A stretch of 64,000 nucleotides of DNA, taken from positions 68,136,267 through 68,200,266 of the forward strand of contig NC_082689.1 in NCBI RefSeq assembly GCF_949987515.2, written 5' to 3'. The notes below the pieces were generated by a model. It did not search any database. It saw only the letters and a program-made list of their open reading frames with translations, and was not told the DNA's origin. This DNA is from Delphinus delphis (Eukaryota; Chordata; Mammalia; Artiodactyla; Delphinidae). The position numbers were made by a program, and so were the translations under genes. Positions 60,734 to 64,000 of the stretch are shown one piece after another. How positions within the stretch are numbered: position 1 is the stretch's first letter; each line of letters starts with the position of its first letter.

Positions 60734-61204
60734 CTTCCTTAATTACTCATTTACAACTATTACTTACTCTTTTTTAAAAAGTAAATAGAATGTTCATTTC
60801 TTCTATTATTTAAAAGGTACTCGCAAAAGTAATGATTCTTTTTTACATAATCATGCCATTGTTTGTTAGTCATTGTTGTTGCTGTTTGAAGTAACCTTGG
60901 GATTTTAGGTGGGAGAGTTTTCTAAAAGCAGCTTTTTCAGTAGACACTTTCCTTTATAGTAGCAACTTTCTATTATCATCTGTTATTGTTTCAGTGATAA
61001 CAGAAGCATCAAGTCAAGTTTGTAATAGTGAAGGAAGAGTTTGAAAATTACTGATTTATTTTCCACTTGGTTTTAAAAAACTATGTGTAAAACGTAGTGA
61101 CAGAATTAAGTAGAAAACCACTAGCAATTGTCTTCTATACTCAGCTGAGGAAACCAGAAGAGTGTGCTAGAGTTAGAAGCTTTTACCTGTATAAAGATAG
61201 AGCT
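60734..61204. other. Unique stretch, nothing recognised
   Basis: No gene or named repeat is visible. Confidence 0.5.
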
Positions 61205-61570
61205 CTCTCTAGGAGGAGACCTGTGTTTGCTTGGGAAGCTCTTCCCACAGATATCCGTGTGGTTTATCCTATGACTTTACTCAGGTGTGTGCTAAGATGT
61301 CACCTCATCAGAGAGAATGTTCCTAATACCCTGTTGAAAATAACATCCCCTGTCATGCTCGACCTCCTTCCTCTGCTTTATTTTTCTTTACATAATACTT
61401 ATCACCACCTAAAAGTATTTATTTATTGTCCATGTGCCCTCTTATCCCCAAAAAGAATAAAAGCTCTGTGAGAGCGGGCATGATGTATCACCAGTAGACA
61501 CTGCTGTCACCAGTGCCCAGGACAGTACTCGACATTTAGAAGAAGCTCAACAGACAATGAATGAATGCCT
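61205..61570 (+). repeat. L2 LINE, forward, end of ORF2 and 3' UTR
   Basis: 'Gctcttcccacagatatccg', 'agatgtcacctcatcagaga', 'aatacttatcaccacctaaa', 'gctctgtgagagcgggcatg' and 'ccagtgcccaggacagtact' follow the L2 end in order. The 124-codon open frame at 61097-61471 overlaps this L2 and the sequence before it, so its coding look is a fossil of L2 ORF2, not a host gene. Confidence 0.8.
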
Positions 61571-63034
61571 GTGAAAATTTAGTGCTAAATTGAATCAAAG
61601 TCAAGTACAAGAACAGTGTGAAGTAAAGAATAGCATGGAATAAGGGCTATTTCTTGCATCAGGGGAAGCCTAGGTTCTAGGCTAGAGCTTTCCAATCAAG
61701 TGTCTACAGAGACCAAGAAGTTAATTGTAAATATGCAGGTAGGAACATTAGGGAGTGGTAAGAACGCTTGCAAACTGGAAAACATATCCATATCTAAAGA
61801 AATCCATACATTTCAAACACCTGGAAGCCAAAACACAGCCATGTGCTATATTTGGCTCACGGCCCACATGCTTCTAATGTGCGCTGGATAACCTTTGTGG
61901 AACAATGCAGGTAGGAATGACCTTGTGCCCTATTATGAAGGAGAAAAAAATGTAAACCAAAATAAATAAAACCTAAAATGGAATGCACCTGAACATTTGA
62001 ATAGCTATTGATGTAGAAGGTCACCAAAAAACAGAAGTGAGCCCTGGATATTGAACCTGATCATGACATCAGGCTGTTTATAAATAACTAACTTGGTATT
62101 TCCAGGAGAACAATGGTTAATGTGATTCTAAGTATTCACTATAAATCAATATTTCTCAAGCTGTACATCCCTAACTTCTAGATGAGCACTCCTTTGTCTG
62201 CAATCAGATTCCTTTCAGAAAATAAGATCATTACAGAAATCATATTTCTAATGTTCCTTTGAAAGCAAAAATGACAAACTTGCACATTCTAATTGCCATC
62301 TAGTCTTTCATTGTGTAGCATTATTTAAGGCTTCTTATGCCTTTCAGAACTCTTTACCAACAGTGCTCTATTGAAAATAAAACATGCTGGTATACACAAT
62401 ATAAGTTACAGAAAAGTTTTTGTTCAGAGACATGCTTCATTCCAGAAAGCTGTGCTGACCCTAGGGTGCTTACTACACAATTTCAAACTATACTTAAAGG
62501 CACTTTAATACCTGGGTTTTCTTCTGCTTGTTTATAATTGCTCCAACTTCCACTCACCAAGTAATAGTTGTTCAGGTACCTAGTTTCCCTTTTACCCCTG
62601 TATCTAGCTTAACTTCAGAGGTAAATCCAGTATACAAATACCTGTATAGAGAAAGTTCACCTTGGGGATAGAGAAAGTTCACCTTGGGTACAGGGAGTAC
62701 GGCTGCTTAGTTCTGCAGATACTTTGTGCTTCTTGGGTCTTTTTAATGTCTGCCATAGTAGTTAATATTAAAACTAAGCTTGCAGATCAAAATGGAGGTA
62801 GCTGGCTCCCAATACACTGCCTACTTTTTAGGAATCTGTAGGGTTCAAAGTCAGGGGCATGGAATTGGTTGTAGAATTCTCTTTTCTCTCTATTGATTTT
62901 TCTTCCCTGACACTCATCCAGTTCTTGGGATGGAAAGGTATATCTTCTTAGATATTCCTAAGTAAAAATAATAAACATAGTCAAGAAAGGTGGAGTCAGA
63001 CCCCCAATATTTAAAGAGACTCCTGATGTTTCCA
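61571..63034. other. Unique stretch, nothing recognised except one small duplication
   Basis: No gene or named repeat is visible apart from the 22-bp tandem duplication listed separately. Confidence 0.5.
62646..62688. repeat. 22-bp tandem duplication (two units)
   Basis: The unit starting 'atagagaaagttcaccttgg' occurs twice directly in tandem (62646-62667 and 62668-62688), essentially without mismatch. This is a recent small duplication, or an assembly collapse/expansion artefact. Confidence 0.9.
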
Positions 63035-63130
63035 ATTAATTCAATAGACATTTATTGAAAGCCTCCCATGTTCTGGATGCTGTGTGTGCCTTCAGCTGCC
63101 AAGGTTTACAGTCTGGAGGGGGAGATGACA
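63035..63130 (-). repeat. L2 LINE 3' end, reverse
   Basis: 'Ttcaatagacatttattgaa', 'agcctcccatgttctggatg' and 'ggtttacagtctggaggggg' match the reverse L2 3' UTR. Confidence 0.6.
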
Positions 63131-64000
63131 GGCCCTCTGAGCACATTACATGCATAGTAGTACAAAGGACCACCAGCCAGGCATGCCAATGGGAACATCA
63201 CATTTGTCCATCAGGCAGGCATTTTTTCTTAGATGTGTATGGTGGTATAGCATTATATTTCCTATTTTTTAATTTTAAAAATTCCAGATTTTTAGTAGCA
63301 TACCCATCCTAAATTCCAATTTAAATATTGACAAAAAGGAAAGGAGTGGTCAAAGATATGAGAGTTTCTATCTGGATGTGCTAATCAGAAAGGATGTGTT
63401 TTGTGGTATTCCTCAAGCTTTATTCGTCTGTGAGGAAAAGTAAATTCCAGGGGTAGCCTAGTTCCCCAGAGGTCATACCTGGAAACTATTGACAGAAGTG
63501 CTGATCTCAGCTGTCTTGAGGCTGTTAGGAGAAAAGTGTGTATCCCAGGCACTAAATATAGATTTACAGAGTTCCCATCAAATCATGATGTTCTGCAGGA
63601 GCAAAGACAGGCAGCAGATATCTGGGGAAGGAAAATGAAGTTTGAAGGAAGCCAATGTGAATGGTGCAAAACATGCACTGCTATCCGTTATGCACAACTG
63701 TGCACATACACATACATATGTAGTGAAAGTGAAAAACGCATGATTACCAAACTGGGCACACTCTACCCTCTCAACACAATTGAGGCAGAGATTGTGGGTC
63801 AGTTGATATATACCTGGAGTCCTGTCAATAAGAAATAGGAATGTGCATAAAGCTCCTAAATTCAGTGTTTGGGTTGGGTAGAATGAGCCACTCACTTGCC
63901 CTTTTCCCCCTCCTCCTTGCTTCTCTTTTTCTCTTTTTTTCTCCCTCCGCTTTCATGAATTTATGACTCAGAAATTATTCAAGCTGACTTCAAGCTCTGT
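63131..64000. other. Unique stretch at the window end
   Basis: The 100-codon forward frame at 63536-63838 overlaps a 105-codon reverse frame, and neither has a domain. A pyrimidine-rich run lies at 63899-63950. No gene is supported, and the window ends inside unrecognised sequence. Confidence 0.45.

Noticed and set aside
61097..61471. 124-codon forward frame as a host gene
   Set aside because: From about 61205 it follows the end of L2 ORF2 and its 3' UTR, so the coding look is inherited from L2.
1..64000. Bacterial-type features: operons, ribosome binding sites, CRISPR arrays, riboswitches
   Set aside because: The repeat content is mammalian throughout. No regularly spaced direct repeats and no compact gene arrays are present.

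Overview
This window is nuclear DNA from a mammal, almost certainly a cetacean and most likely a toothed whale. The base is AT-rich and gene-poor, with ancient placental repeats (MIR, L2, old L1, MER2-type and hAT-type DNA elements) overlaid by cetartiodactyl CHR SINEs. Six CpG-rich tRNA-derived SINEs are close to one another and to the CHR-2-related consensus seen in dolphins and other toothed whales. A nearly full-length L1 of the cetacean type and a mariner of the kind known in cattle and whales agree with this. The species call is inference from repeat families.

I find no exon, intact host gene, tRNA, rRNA or CRISPR array that I can support. The window looks intergenic or like part of a very large intron. 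Most short open frames are chance frames or lie inside repeats, including several almost identical frames repeated in each young SINE.

Layout: 1-6300 holds MIRs, a MER2-type MITE, a hAT-type MITE, an old L1 fragment, an L2 carrying two later insertions, and an old LTR-like repeat. 6300-13550 is mostly unique sequence with MIR and L2 remnants and three microsatellites. 13556-19427 is a nearly full-length L1 whose ORF1 and ORF2 are both broken. 21131-22711 holds a young SINE followed by a complete but dead mariner. 23300-31660 has scattered SINEs and MIRs around a 2.6 kb repeat-free block (26891-29521). 31840-35490 is dominated by two L2 copies on the minus strand, interrupted by a MIR and a CHR SINE. 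35500-46270 is mostly unique, with one 203-codon open frame at 40510-41121. 46277-64000 alternates SINEs, MIRs and L2 remnants with several long repeat-free stretches.

The elements do not form a working pathway. The only functional link visible is parasitic: tRNA-derived SINEs are mobilised by L1 proteins, and most SINEs here, as well as two truncated L1 tails, keep target-site duplications (TSDs) of 9-16 bp. I did not find a new biological system. The best leads are the repeat-free blocks, which may be conserved regulatory DNA, and the 203-codon frame.
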